64,000 nucleotides of DNA from Paracoccus tibetensis (GTDB lineage: Bacteria > Pseudomonadota > Alphaproteobacteria > Rhodobacterales > Rhodobacteraceae), in NCBI RefSeq assembly GCF_900102505.1, contig NZ_FMVT01000009.1, positions 1-64,000 of the forward strand, given 5' to 3'. The position numbers and the translations under genes were made by a program. The notes under the pieces were generated by a model that was given only the letters and a program-made list of their open reading frames with translations, had not been told where the DNA came from and made no database searches. Within the stretch, counting starts at the first letter, position 1. The number at the start of each line of letters is the position of its first letter. Of this stretch, positions 46,355 to 55,510 are shown piece by piece.

Positions 46355-47062
46355 TCAGCCGATCTCGGCCAGGAAGATGTAGCCGGCGCCGTAGATGGTC
46401 TTGATGAGGCGGGGGTTTTTGGGGTCTTCGCCGAGTTTCGTCCTGAGGCGCGAGATGCGCACGTCCATGGCGCGGTCGAAGCTGTCGCCGGCGGCGCCGC
46501 CGAGCGCCTCGAGCATCTGGGCGCGGGTGATCAGGCGGCGCGGGTTGTCGGTGAAGATGCGGAGGAGTTCGGCCTCGGCGTGGGAGAGGGGGGTCTCCGT
46601 GCCCTCGGGATCCGTGAGGCTGTAGCGGTCGAAGTCCGCGGTCCAGCCGGCGAAGCGCAGCGTGCGCGGGCGTGTGGAGGCGGCGGCCGCGGGGCGGCGC
46701 AGGCGGGCGCGGATGCGGGCGACGACCTCGGCCGGCTCGAAGGGCTTGATGATGTAGTCGTCCGCGCCGAGTTCCAGCCCCGTCACCCGATCCTGGACCT
46801 GCGCGCGGCCCGAGATGATGATGATCGCCGCGCCCGAGTCGCTGGCCAGCCGGTGGACCAGCGCGAGCCCGTCGCGGTCTGGCAGGCCGAGGTCGATGAG
46901 GCAGGCGTCCGGGGTGATGCGGCGCAGCGCCGCCTCGAACTCGGTGGCGCGGCCGAAGCTGGTGGTGCGGAAGCCGGCATCCTCGAGGGCGGCCGCGAGG
47001 ATGCGGCGGATCTCGGGCTCGTCGTCGAGGATCGCGATCAGCGGGGCGGTCGGGTCGGTCAT
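46355..47062 (-). CDS. OmpR-family response regulator
   Basis: The 235-residue regulator has a receiver domain (acidic DDE at 13-15, phospho-acceptor Asp57 in CLIDLGLPDRDG, Lys in YIIKPFEP) and a winged-helix DNA-binding domain (about 135-235, LSHAEAELLRIFTDNPRRLITRAQML, RAMDVRISRLRTKLGEDPKNPRLIKTIYGAGYIF). Its ATG overlaps the kinase stop as ATGA, so kinase and regulator are translated together. Likely target: the divergent ligase/ABC transporter operon. Confidence 0.95.
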   Translation of the reverse strand: MTDPTAPLIAILDDEPEIRRILAAALEDAGFRTTSFGRATEFEAALRRITPDACLIDLGLPDRDGLALVHRLASDSGAAIIIISGRAQVQDRVTGLELGADDYIIKPFEPAEVVARIRARLRRPAAAASTRPRTLRFAGWTADFDRYSLTDPEGTETPLSHAEAELLRIFTDNPRRLITRAQMLEALGGAAGDSFDRAMDVRISRLRTKLGEDPKNPRLIKTIYGAGYIFLAEIG

Positions 47063-48957
47063 GGGGCGGGTCTCCCGGCTTCGGACATGGCGGCGGCGAG
47101 GCGGCCCGGGGTGAAGGGCTTGGTCAGGACCGGGCCGCGCGCGCGGGCGCGCAGCGGATCGCCGGGCGGCAGCGAGGTCATCAGGACGGTCGGCACGGGC
47201 GCGGTCAGATCGAGGCCGAGGCCGTCGCCGAGCTGGATGTCCGACAGGATCAGCGTCAGGCCGGGGAGGTCCGTGAGGGCGCGGGCCTCGGCCAGCGAGC
47301 CCGCCTCGATCACCGCATGGCCGAGGCCGGTCAGCTGGGCGCGGATGGCGGCGCGGACGGCGTCGTCATCCTCGACCAGCAGCACCATCTGCGGGGCGAC
47401 GGGGCGCCAGGGCAGGCGCAGGGTGACGCGGGCGCCGCCCTGCGCCTGGTTCTCCAGCCGCAGGGTGCCGCCGGCGAGTTTGGTCTGGTCGTAGACCATC
47501 GACAGGCCGAGGCCCGAGCCGCTCCCTTTGCGGGTGGTGAAGAAGGGCTGGGTCGCGCGCTCCAGCGCCTCGGGCGAGAAGCCGGGGCCGGTGTCAAGCA
47601 CCGCCAGCTCCAGCCAGTCGCCGCTGCGGCGGGCGGTCAGGGTGATGCGGCCGGGGGCGGTCATGGCCGTGTTGGCGTTCAGGATCAGGTTCAGGAGGGA
47701 GTCCTGCACCGCGCCGGGGTCCATGAGCAGGGGGCCCGGGGGCAGGTCGAGGTCCAGCGCCAGCGCGGTACCCTCGCGCAGGCTGGGGCGGGCGAGGGTG
47801 GCGAGGTCGGTCAGAAGGCGGGCCGCGTTCACCGGCTCGGGCGCGAGATCGCGGGTGCCGCTGATGCGGGAGAGGCGCTCCAGCAGGGCGGCGCCGCGGC
47901 GGGCGGCGGCGAGGGTCGCCTGCACTTCGGCGCTCGCGCCGGGGGGCAGGTCCTGGGCGGCAAGGCGCGATTGAAGGCCGAGGATGATGGTCAGGAGATT
48001 GCCGAAATCATGCGCCACGCCAGAGGTGAGCTGCGCCGCGAGGCTGCGGCGGGCGGCATGGGCCAGCGCCTCGCGAGCCTGCACCTCGGCCGAGACATCG
48101 GTCGAAAGGATATAGACCCCGCTGCCGGTCCGGTCTGGCGTCAGCGCGATGCGGATGCGGCGGCCCGAGGTCGGGTGCGTGATCTCGAAGACCTGCGGAT
48201 CGCCGGCCAGCGCGCGGTCCATGTAGGGCCTCAGCGTGCGGAAGGTGGCGGGGCCGAGCGCGGCCTCGACCGTCAGGCCGACGATCTCGCCCGCCGCGCC
48301 GGGGAAGATCGCGGGCAGGCGGCGATTCGAGAAGGTGTAGCGGTACTGCGTGTCCATATGCGCGATATGGGCGGGGACCATCTCGGTCACCTGCCGCGTC
48401 CGTGCCTCGGAACGGGTGAGGACCGCCTGCGCCTCGGAAAGGGCCGTGTTGGTGGCGGCGAGCTTGCGGTTCGCGGCGGCCAGGCCCTCGGCGTGGATGA
48501 GGAGCTGCTCGCTGAGTTCCTCGGAGCGGGCGCGGAGCAGCGATTCCTGCCGCTTGATGTCGGTGATGTCGGTGTAGACGGTCACCCACCCGCCTTGCGA
48601 CAGGGGCGCGCCCTCGACGGCGACCCACCGGCCGTCCGCGCGCTCGCGCTCGAAATAGTGGGGGCGGAAGGCGCGGGCCTGCTCGACGCGGAAGGCGACG
48701 GCGGCCTCGGGGTCGTCCTGGGGGCCGTATTCGCCGCGCTGGACAAGGAAGCGGATGGTGTCCTCGAAGCGCGTGCCGGGGCGGGTCAGCGCGTCCGGCA
48801 GGTCGAACATGGCCTGATACTGGCGGTTCGCGACGCGCAGGCAGAGGTCTGCGTCGAAGATCGACAGCGCCTGCCCGATCAGGTTCAGCCCCGACGCGAT
48901 CAGCGCCGCATCGCGTTCCGCCTGCGTCAGCGGCGTGTCCAGCACGTCCCGGTCCAT
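47059..48957 (-). CDS. Hybrid PAS-domain sensor histidine kinase with C-terminal receiver
   Basis: The 632-residue protein has no membrane segment. It has an N-terminal PAS domain (about 15-140, LNLIGQALSIFDADLCLRVANRQYQAMFDLP), a coiled coil, a second PAS (about 180-300), a His-phosphotransfer helix with His316 in GVAHDFGNLLTI, an HATPase domain (NLILNANTAM, LDTGPGF, GSGSGLGLSM) and a receiver with Asp573 (LILSDIQLGDG) and Lys in LTKPF. It should sense a cytoplasmic signal. The start at 48957 has a GGAGGG ribosome site; ATG 48969 is possible. Confidence 0.92.
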   Translation of the reverse strand: MDRDVLDTPLTQAERDAALIASGLNLIGQALSIFDADLCLRVANRQYQAMFDLPDALTRPGTRFEDTIRFLVQRGEYGPQDDPEAAVAFRVEQARAFRPHYFERERADGRWVAVEGAPLSQGGWVTVYTDITDIKRQESLLRARSEELSEQLLIHAEGLAAANRKLAATNTALSEAQAVLTRSEARTRQVTEMVPAHIAHMDTQYRYTFSNRRLPAIFPGAAGEIVGLTVEAALGPATFRTLRPYMDRALAGDPQVFEITHPTSGRRIRIALTPDRTGSGVYILSTDVSAEVQAREALAHAARRSLAAQLTSGVAHDFGNLLTIILGLQSRLAAQDLPPGASAEVQATLAAARRGAALLERLSRISGTRDLAPEPVNAARLLTDLATLARPSLREGTALALDLDLPPGPLLMDPGAVQDSLLNLILNANTAMTAPGRITLTARRSGDWLELAVLDTGPGFSPEALERATQPFFTTRKGSGSGLGLSMVYDQTKLAGGTLRLENQAQGGARVTLRLPWRPVAPQMVLLVEDDDAVRAAIRAQLTGLGHAVIEAGSLAEARALTDLPGLTLILSDIQLGDGLGLDLTAPVPTVLMTSLPPGDPLRARARGPVLTKPFTPGRLAAAMSEAGRPAP

Positions 48958-49010
48958 CCAGCCCTCCATCCCCGGCCGCACCGTTAGCATCCGCGGGAGC
49001 GTGGCGGAAG

Positions 49011-49050
49011 CTGCGTAACATTTCGTTGGATTTGCGTAAAACTGCGGCAA
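49011..49050. promoter_or_regulatory. Tandem TGCGTAA-type repeats between the kinase and acyl-CoA ligase genes
   Basis: CTGCGTAA (49011-49018) and TTGCGTAA (49032-49039) are exact 7-base direct repeats 21 bases apart. Weaker copies, TTTCGTTG at 49021 and CTGCGGCA at 49042, fill the 10-11-base phase. Four half-sites on one DNA face fit an OmpR-type regulator operator for the divergent genes. This is inference from spacing. Confidence 0.5.
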
Positions 49051-49136
49051 AGATTGAACGGGATGGTTCAGGAGGCCCGCGGGGGCGGAGGAGGTTCCCG
49101 CAGCGGCCGGCGTTCACAGCGCCCGAGGGAGGATTC

Positions 49137-51113
49137 ATGACGGACCGGCAGGCGCCTTCGGGCGAATTGCATTCTGTGCCCGCGCTTCTGGCGCGGAACG
49201 TGGCGCGCTTCGGGGCCCGTCCCGCCTATCGCGAAAAGGAATTCGGCATCTGGCAAAGCTGGACTTGGGCCGAGGCGGCCGAGGAAATCCGCGCGCTGGC
49301 CCTGGGTCTGCTGGGGCTGGGGCTGAAACCGGGCGAGCATGTGGCGATCATCGGGCGCAACCGCCCGGCGCATTACTGGGGCATGATCGCGGCGCAGATG
49401 TGCGGCGCGGTGCCCGTGCCGCTTTATCAGGACGCGGTGGCCGAGGAGATGGCCTATGTGCTGGGCCATTGCGGCGCGCGCTTCGTCCTTTGCGGCGATC
49501 AGGAGCAGGTCGACAAGGTGCTGGAGGTCGCCCGCAGCGTCTCGGGGATCGAGCAGATCGTCTACACCGACAAGCGCGGGATGCGGAAATACGACCACTC
49601 GCGCATGAACGCCTTGGCGGATGTGCAGGCCGAGGGGCGCGCGGCGGCGCAGCGCCTGTCCCCTGAGCTGGACCGGCGCATTGCGGCGCTAGATTACGAT
49701 TCCACCTGCGTGATGCTTTACACGTCAGGCACGACCGGCAAGCCCAAGGGCGTGGTGCTGTCGAACCGCAACATCATCGAGACGGCCAAGAACAGCGCCG
49801 AGTTCGACAAGCTCTCCGAGCGCGAGGAGATCGTGGCCTACCTGCCGATGGCTTGGGTCGGGGACTTTATCTTCTCGATGGGGCAGGCGATGTGGGCGGG
49901 CTTCACCGTGAACTGCCCCGAAAGCGCGCATACGATGATGACCGACCTGCGCGAGATCGGGCCAACCTATTTCTTCGCCCCGCCCCGCGTCTTCGAGGGC
50001 CAGCTGACCAACGTCATGATCCGCATGGAGGATGCCGGACGGATCAAGCGCGGGCTCTTCAACCACTTCATGGGCGTGGCCCGCCGGGTCGGCCCGGCGC
50101 TGCTGGACGGCAAGACGGTCAGCGCCGGGGACCGGCTGTCCTATGCGCTCGGCAACCTCTTGGTCTACGGGCCGCTGAAGAACACGCTCGGCTATTCCCG
50201 CATCCGCGTCGGCTATACGGCGGGCGAGGCGATCGGGCCCGAGATCTTCGATTTCTACCGCAGCCTCGGGATCAACCTGAAGCAGCTCTACGGCCAGACC
50301 GAGGCCTCGGTCTTCATCACCCAGCAGCCGGACGGGCAGGTGCGTTCGGACACGGTGGGCGTCGCCTCGCCGGGGGTCGAGCTGCGGATTGCCGAGAACG
50401 GCGAGGTCTTCTATCGCGGCCCCGGCACCTTCGTCGCCTACTTCAAGAACGCCGAAAGCACCGCCTCGACCAAGGACCCCGAGGGCTGGGTGGCGACGGG
50501 CGATGCCGGCTTCATCGACGAGGCCAGCGGGCATCTGCGGATCATCGACCGGGCCAAGGACGTGGGCAAGATGGCCGACGGGCGGATGTTCGCGCCCAAG
50601 TACGTCGAAAACAAGCTGAAGTTCTATCCGAACGTCCTTGAGGCCGTGGTGATCGGCAACGGCCGCGACTTCTGCACCGCGATGATCAACATCGACCTCG
50701 GCGCGGTCGGCAACTGGGCCGAGCGCAACAACATCGCCTACGGCTCGTACCAAGAACTGGCCGCCCATCCGCAGGTCTACGCGATGATCCGCGGTCATGT
50801 GGAAGAGGTGAACCGCTCAGTCGCGGCGGACCCGATGCTATCGGGCTGCCAGATCCACCGCTTCCTCGTGCTGCACAAGGAACTGGACCCGGACGATGGC
50901 GAGATGACGCGGACGCGCAAGGTGCGCCGCTCGGTCATCTCCGAGAAGTTCGCGGACCTCGTGGGCGCGCTCTATGACGGCTCGTCCAGCGTCTACACCG
51001 AGACGGAGGTGACCTACGAGGACGGCCGCAAGGGCCACATCAAGGCGACGCTGCGGATCGAGGACGTGCCCGTCTTCGGCGACGCGCCCCAGAGAAAGGT
51101 GGCGGCAGAATGA
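49137..51113 (+). CDS. AMP-dependent acyl-CoA synthetase (long-chain fatty-acid--CoA ligase type)
   Basis: The 658-residue ligase has the ATP loop MLYTSGTTGKPKGVVLSN, the YGQTEASVFI motif and GWVATGDAGFIDEASGHLRIIDRAKDVGKM, with a C-terminal lid domain, so it activates a carboxylic acid via an acyl-AMP to acyl-CoA. The unusual length (FadD15-like) and partner transporter suggest an imported acid, perhaps fatty or aromatic. Start ATG 49137 follows GAGGGAGGA; earlier in-frame codons overlap the promoter region. First gene of the transporter operon; overlaps the next gene by 4 bases. Confidence 0.92.
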   Translation: MTDRQAPSGELHSVPALLARNVARFGARPAYREKEFGIWQSWTWAEAAEEIRALALGLLGLGLKPGEHVAIIGRNRPAHYWGMIAAQMCGAVPVPLYQDAVAEEMAYVLGHCGARFVLCGDQEQVDKVLEVARSVSGIEQIVYTDKRGMRKYDHSRMNALADVQAEGRAAAQRLSPELDRRIAALDYDSTCVMLYTSGTTGKPKGVVLSNRNIIETAKNSAEFDKLSEREEIVAYLPMAWVGDFIFSMGQAMWAGFTVNCPESAHTMMTDLREIGPTYFFAPPRVFEGQLTNVMIRMEDAGRIKRGLFNHFMGVARRVGPALLDGKTVSAGDRLSYALGNLLVYGPLKNTLGYSRIRVGYTAGEAIGPEIFDFYRSLGINLKQLYGQTEASVFITQQPDGQVRSDTVGVASPGVELRIAENGEVFYRGPGTFVAYFKNAESTASTKDPEGWVATGDAGFIDEASGHLRIIDRAKDVGKMADGRMFAPKYVENKLKFYPNVLEAVVIGNGRDFCTAMINIDLGAVGNWAERNNIAYGSYQELAAHPQVYAMIRGHVEEVNRSVAADPMLSGCQIHRFLVLHKELDPDDGEMTRTRKVRRSVISEKFADLVGALYDGSSSVYTETEVTYEDGRKGHIKATLRIEDVPVFGDAPQRKVAAE

Positions 51114-51931
51114 ACGACATGAGCACGGGCGGCTATGTCACCGCCGACGGCCGCCAGATCGGCGGCACCCTGATGGAGCTGAAGAACATCACCCTGCGCT
51201 TCGGCGGCGTGGTCGCGATCAAGGACATCAGCTTCGACATCCGCCAGGGCGAGATCCGCGCGATCATCGGGCCCAATGGTGCCGGCAAATCCTCGATGCT
51301 GAACATCATCTCGGGCTTTTACGTCCCGCAGGAGGGCGAGGTCTGGTTCAAGGGCGAGCGCCGCGGGCCGATGAAGCCCTTCCAGGTCGCCCGGCTCGGC
51401 ATCGCGCGGACCTTCCAGAACATCGCGCTCTTCGACGGGATGTCGGTCCTGGACAACATCATGACCGGCCGGCTGAACAAGATGAAGGCGGGTTTCCTGT
51501 CGCAGGCCCTCTGGTGGGGCGCGGCCGAGCGCGAGGAGATCGCCAACCGCGAGGCGGTCGAGAAGGTGATCGACTTCCTCGAGATCCAGAACATCCGCAA
51601 GACGCCCGTGGGCCGGCTGCCCTATGGCCTGAAGAAGCGGGTCGAACTGGCGCGCGCCTTGGCCGCCGAGCCGCAGCTTCTGCTTCTGGACGAGCCGATG
51701 GCCGGCATGAATGTCGAGGAGAAGGAGGACATGTCCCGCTTCATCCTGGACGTGAACGACGAGTTCGGCACCACGATCTGCCTGATCGAGCATGACATGG
51801 GCGTCGTGATGGATCTCAGCGACCGGGTGGTCGTGATGGATTACGGCAAGAAGATCGGCGACGGCACCCCGTCCGAGGTGCGCGCCAACCAGGAGGTGAT
51901 CGACGCCTATCTGGGGGTGGCCCATGACTGA
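51110..51931 (+). CDS. Liv-type ABC transporter ATP-binding protein (LivG-like)
   Basis: The 273-residue ATPase has Walker A GPNGAGKSS (about 54-62), the LivG-type signature LPYGLKKRVELARALA and Walker B LLLLDEPMAGMN, then the switch His in LIEHDMGVVMDLSDRV. It powers import with the two permeases and LivF-like partner of this operon. The first 20 residues form an extra N-terminal extension. It starts inside the ligase stop (ATGA). Confidence 0.95.
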   Translation: MNDMSTGGYVTADGRQIGGTLMELKNITLRFGGVVAIKDISFDIRQGEIRAIIGPNGAGKSSMLNIISGFYVPQEGEVWFKGERRGPMKPFQVARLGIARTFQNIALFDGMSVLDNIMTGRLNKMKAGFLSQALWWGAAEREEIANREAVEKVIDFLEIQNIRKTPVGRLPYGLKKRVELARALAAEPQLLLLDEPMAGMNVEEKEDMSRFILDVNDEFGTTICLIEHDMGVVMDLSDRVVVMDYGKKIGDGTPSEVRANQEVIDAYLGVAHD

Positions 51932-51952
51932 CCTCATCAAGGGAGCACGCTG

Positions 51953-52936
51953 ATGGACCAGCTTTATTTCGCCGCCGAGGTCATGGTGAACGGTCTGATG
52001 ACCGGGGTCATGTACGCGCTGGTGGCGCTCGGCTTCGTGCTGATCTTCAAGGCCTCGGGCGTCTTCAACTTCGCGCAAGGGGTCATGGCGCTCTTCGCCG
52101 CGATGACGCTGGTCGGCATCCAGCAGGGGCAGATCCCCTTCGCCCACCTGATCAACGCGGTCTTCGGCACGCATCTGCACAATTTCGGCTGGACCGTGCC
52201 CTCGCTGCTGGCGATCCTGCTGACCGCCTGCGTCATGGTCCTGCTGGCCTTCCTGATCGAGAAGCTGGTCCTTCAGCACCTCGTCGGGCAGGAGCCGATC
52301 ATCCTCTTCATGGCCACGATCGGGCTTGCCTATTTCCTCGAGGGCTTCGGCGACGTGATGTGGGGCGCCGAGATCAAGGCGCTGGATGTCGGCCTGCCGC
52401 AGGGCATCTCGGACACGGTGGACGAGCTGACGCTGAACTGGCTGGGCTACGGCTTCTTCATCGACCGGCTGGACATCTGGGCGACCGTGATCGCGGCGCT
52501 GCTGGTCACCGCGCTGGTGCTCTTCGCGCAATACACCAAGCAGGGGCGCGCGATGCGCGCGGTGGCCGACGATCACCAGGCAGCGCTCTCGGTCGGCATC
52601 TCGCTGCGCTTCATCTGGGTGATGGTCTGGTCCATCGCGGGCTTCGTCGCCCTCGTCGCCGGGATCATGTGGGGCACCAAGTCGGGCGTGCAGTTCAGCC
52701 TGTCGCTGATCGCGCTGAAGGCGCTGCCGGTCCTGATGCTGGGCGGCTTCACCTCGATTCCCGGCGCCATCGTCGGCGGCCTCATCATCGGCGTCGGCGA
52801 GAAGCTCTTCGAGTTCTTCGCCGGCCCCCTCATCGGCGGCGCGACCGAGACCTGGTTTGCCTATGTCCTCGCGCTGATCTTCCTCGTCTTCCGACCGCAG
52901 GGCCTTTTCGGCGAGCGGATCATCGAGCGGGTGTGA
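51953..52936 (+). CDS. Liv-type ABC transporter permease (LivH-like)
   Basis: The 327-residue membrane protein has about eight helices and LivH stretches NGLMTGVMYALVALGFVLIFKASGVFNFAQGVMALF and GRAMRAVADDHQAALSVGI, with GGFTSIPGAIVGGLIIGVGEKL near the end. It is one half of the transmembrane channel. It starts 21 bases after the ATPase gene with GGGAGCACGC upstream. The next gene (LivM-like) follows after an 88-base gap occupied by a repeat element. Confidence 0.94.
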   Translation: MDQLYFAAEVMVNGLMTGVMYALVALGFVLIFKASGVFNFAQGVMALFAAMTLVGIQQGQIPFAHLINAVFGTHLHNFGWTVPSLLAILLTACVMVLLAFLIEKLVLQHLVGQEPIILFMATIGLAYFLEGFGDVMWGAEIKALDVGLPQGISDTVDELTLNWLGYGFFIDRLDIWATVIAALLVTALVLFAQYTKQGRAMRAVADDHQAALSVGISLRFIWVMVWSIAGFVALVAGIMWGTKSGVQFSLSLIALKALPVLMLGGFTSIPGAIVGGLIIGVGEKLFEFFAGPLIGGATETWFAYVLALIFLVFRPQGLFGERIIERV

Positions 52937-52950
52937 CGATGCGGACCCCT

Positions 52951-53000
52951 CTTCTTCGTTGTGCAAATACCCCGGGGGTGCGGGGGCTGGCCCCCGCTGC
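52951..53000. repeat. GC-rich intergenic repeat, diverged copy C, inside the transporter operon
   Basis: CTTCTTCGTTGTGCAAATAC is followed by CCCGGGGGTGCGGGGGC-TG-GCCCCCGC, the same layout as copies A and B (TGCAAATA then a C/G run and a palindrome), with several differences. It sits in the 88-base gap between the LivH-like and LivM-like permease genes, so its hairpin would be transcribed within the operon. Confidence 0.65.
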
Positions 53001-53024
53001 GGCGGCCCAGGCAGGAGACAAGCC

Positions 53025-54101
53025 ATGATCTATCGCGAGGCAGGCGACTTCAAGACGGGCTACCGCGCCGACGGCCAGACCTTCCCGATCCGGCTGGACC
53101 GGTGGGGCTATTACGCCGCGCTGGCCGTGGCCTTCGGGATCATCCCCTTCGTCATCAACAACTACTGGGCCAACGCCGTGCTGGTCCCGTTCCTGATCTA
53201 CGCCATCGCCGCGCTCGGGCTGAACATCCTGACCGGCTACGCGGGGCAGGTCAGCCTCGGGACCGGCGGCTTCATGGCGGTGGGCGCCTACGCCGTCTAC
53301 AAGCTGATGACCTCCTTCCCCGAGGTCAGCATCCTGATCCACATCCTGCTCGCGGGCGGGATCACGGCGGCGGTCGGCGTCCTCTTCGGCCTGCCGAGCC
53401 TTCGGATCAAGGGCTTCTACCTCGCGGTCGCGACGCTCGCGGCGCAGTTCTTCCTCGTCTGGCTCTTCAACAAGGTGCCGTGGTTCTACAACTACTCGGC
53501 CTCGGGCCAGATCAACGCCCCGACGCGGACGGTGATGGACATCGCGGTGACCGGCCCCACGGCCAGCGCGCCGGCCAAGTATCTCGTCTGCCTGGTCTTC
53601 GCCTTCGCCCTCGCCTGGCTGGCCCGCAACCTCACGCGCGGCTCGCTCGGACGCAAATGGATGGCGATCCGGGACATGGACATCGCTGCCGAGATCATCG
53701 GCGTCGATCCGCTGCGGGCCAAACTGTCGGCCTTCGCGGTCAGCAGCTTCTTCATCGGCATCGCCGGCGCGCTTCTCTTTGCGGTCTATCTGGGCGCGGC
53801 CGAGGTTGGCGAGGCCTTCGGGATCAACAAGAGCTTCCTCGTCCTGTTCATGATCATCATCGGCGGGCTCGGCAGCATCTTCGGCAGCTTTGCGGGCGCA
53901 GCCTTCCTGGTGGTCCTGCCGGTCCTGCTGAAGAACGTCTTCGTCGGCGGCATGGGCTGGCCCACGGACCTTGCTGCCCATATCGAGCTGATGATCGTCG
54001 GCCTGCTGATCATGGTCTTCCTGATCGTCGAGCCGCACGGCCTCGCCCGCCTCTGGAGCCTCGCCAAGGAGAAGCTGCGCCTCTGGCCGTTCCCGCATTG
54101 A
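53025..54101 (+). CDS. Liv-type ABC transporter permease (LivM-like)
   Basis: The 358-residue permease has about nine helices with LivM hallmarks: AALGLNILTGYAGQVSLGTGGFMAVGAYAVYKL, LPSLRIKGFYLAVATLAAQFFL, GRKWMAIRDMDIAAEIIGVDPLRAKLSAFAVSSFFIGIAGAL. It is the second channel half. Start ATG 53025 follows GCAGGAGAC; the upstream in-frame codons come from the repeat and are not coding. The LivH-LivM spacing is wide for such operons. Confidence 0.94.
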   Translation: MIYREAGDFKTGYRADGQTFPIRLDRWGYYAALAVAFGIIPFVINNYWANAVLVPFLIYAIAALGLNILTGYAGQVSLGTGGFMAVGAYAVYKLMTSFPEVSILIHILLAGGITAAVGVLFGLPSLRIKGFYLAVATLAAQFFLVWLFNKVPWFYNYSASGQINAPTRTVMDIAVTGPTASAPAKYLVCLVFAFALAWLARNLTRGSLGRKWMAIRDMDIAAEIIGVDPLRAKLSAFAVSSFFIGIAGALLFAVYLGAAEVGEAFGINKSFLVLFMIIIGGLGSIFGSFAGAAFLVVLPVLLKNVFVGGMGWPTDLAAHIELMIVGLLIMVFLIVEPHGLARLWSLAKEKLRLWPFPH

Positions 54102-54173
54102 TGGGCCCGCACTGACATCCGCTTTCATCGCAAGAACCGGGCAACCGGCTACATCTCTGGGAGGAGACCCCGC

Positions 54174-55454
54174 ATGAAACTGACCCTCGCCCTGGCCGCC
54201 GCCGCCTTCATGGCGGCAGGCCCGGCCCTCGCCGATCTGGTGGTGCCGAACATGTCCTACCGGACCGGCCCCTATGCCGCGAACGGCATCCCCTATGCCG
54301 ACGGCTTCAACGACTACTTCAGCCTGCTGAACGAACGGGACGGCGGCATCGGCGGCGTGCGCGTCGCGGTGCCGGAATGCGAGACGGCCTACAACACCGA
54401 GCGCGGGGTCGAGTGCTACGAATCGCTGCGCCCCTCGAACCCGCTGGTGCTGAACCCGCTTTCCACCGGGATCACCTACCAGATCATCCCGCGCGCCTCG
54501 AATGACGGCATCGTCATCTACACGCCGGGCTACGGGCGGACCTCGGCCAAGAACGGCTCGGTCTTCGAATGGGTGTTCAACGCTCCGGCGAACTACTGGG
54601 ATGGCGCCTCAGTCGCGGTCAAGCACGCGCTCGAGGTCGAGGGCGGCGATCTGAACGGCAAGAAGATCGCGCTGGTCTATCACAACTCGGCCTATGGCCG
54701 CGAGCCGGTCCGCACGCTGGAAGAGCTGGCCGAGAAGCACGGCTTCGAGCTGGTGCTGCTGCCGGTCGACGCGCCGGGGCAGGAGCAGAAGTCGCAATGG
54801 CTTCAGATCCGCCGCGACCGGCCGGACTTCGTCATCATGTATGCCTGGGGCGTCATGAACCAGGCCGCCATCCAGGAGGCCGTGAACATCCGCTTCCCGA
54901 TGGACCGCTTCATCGGCATCTGGTGGTCGGGTTCGGAGAACGACGTGCGCGCCGCGGGTGCGGGGGCGGACGGCTACAAGGCGCTGACCTTCCACGGCGT
55001 CGGCCGCGACTACCCGATCTATGACGAGCTGCAGCAATACGTCTATGACGCGGGCCGCGCCTCGGGTGCGGGCGATCAGGCGGGCACGGTGCTCTATTCC
55101 CGCGGCGTCTATGCGGCGATGGTCATCGCCGAGGCGATCCGCAAGGGACAGGAGCTGTCCGGCGAGGCCGAGATCAACGCCGCCCAGCTGCGCGACGGCT
55201 TTGAGGCGCTGGAGATCACCGCCGAGCGGATGGAGGAGCTGGGCCTGCCGGACTTCGGCCAGCCGATCGCGCTGTCCTGCGAGAACCACGGCGGCGACGG
55301 CCTTGCCCGGCTTCAGCAATGGAGCGCAGGCGACGGTCAGTGGAGCCTCATCACCGACTTCATCGAGCCGGATGCCGAGGTGCTGGACCCGCTGATCGAG
55401 GAAGACAGCGCCGCCTTCGCCGCCGAGAGCAACATCACGCCGCGCTGCGGCTGA
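54174..55454 (+). CDS. Periplasmic substrate-binding protein of a Liv-type ABC transporter
   Basis: The 426-residue protein has a signal peptide (about 1-20, ending ALA-DL) and the type I periplasmic-binding fold of the Leu/Ile/Val-HAAT family (RTGPYAANGIPYADGFNDYFSLLNERDGGIGGVRV, ALVYHNSAYGREPVRTLEELAEKHGFELVLLPVDAPG). Cys residues at about 65, 82, 370 and the last-but-one position may form disulfides. The neighbouring ligases suggest that it binds a carboxylic acid rather than an amino acid. A GGGAGGAG ribosome site precedes the ATG. Confidence 0.93.
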   Translation: MKLTLALAAAAFMAAGPALADLVVPNMSYRTGPYAANGIPYADGFNDYFSLLNERDGGIGGVRVAVPECETAYNTERGVECYESLRPSNPLVLNPLSTGITYQIIPRASNDGIVIYTPGYGRTSAKNGSVFEWVFNAPANYWDGASVAVKHALEVEGGDLNGKKIALVYHNSAYGREPVRTLEELAEKHGFELVLLPVDAPGQEQKSQWLQIRRDRPDFVIMYAWGVMNQAAIQEAVNIRFPMDRFIGIWWSGSENDVRAAGAGADGYKALTFHGVGRDYPIYDELQQYVYDAGRASGAGDQAGTVLYSRGVYAAMVIAEAIRKGQELSGEAEINAAQLRDGFEALEITAERMEELGLPDFGQPIALSCENHGGDGLARLQQWSAGDGQWSLITDFIEPDAEVLDPLIEEDSAAFAAESNITPRCG

Positions 55455-55510
55455 CCCCTGCGGCCGGCGGCATCCCCGCCGCCGGCCATCCGCCACGGAA
55501 AGGAGAGGCC

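Noticed and set aside
52937..53024. Insertion sequence between the two permease genes
   Set aside because: Only 88 bases are present, without transposase sequence or target duplication. The match is to the short palindromic repeat family instead.
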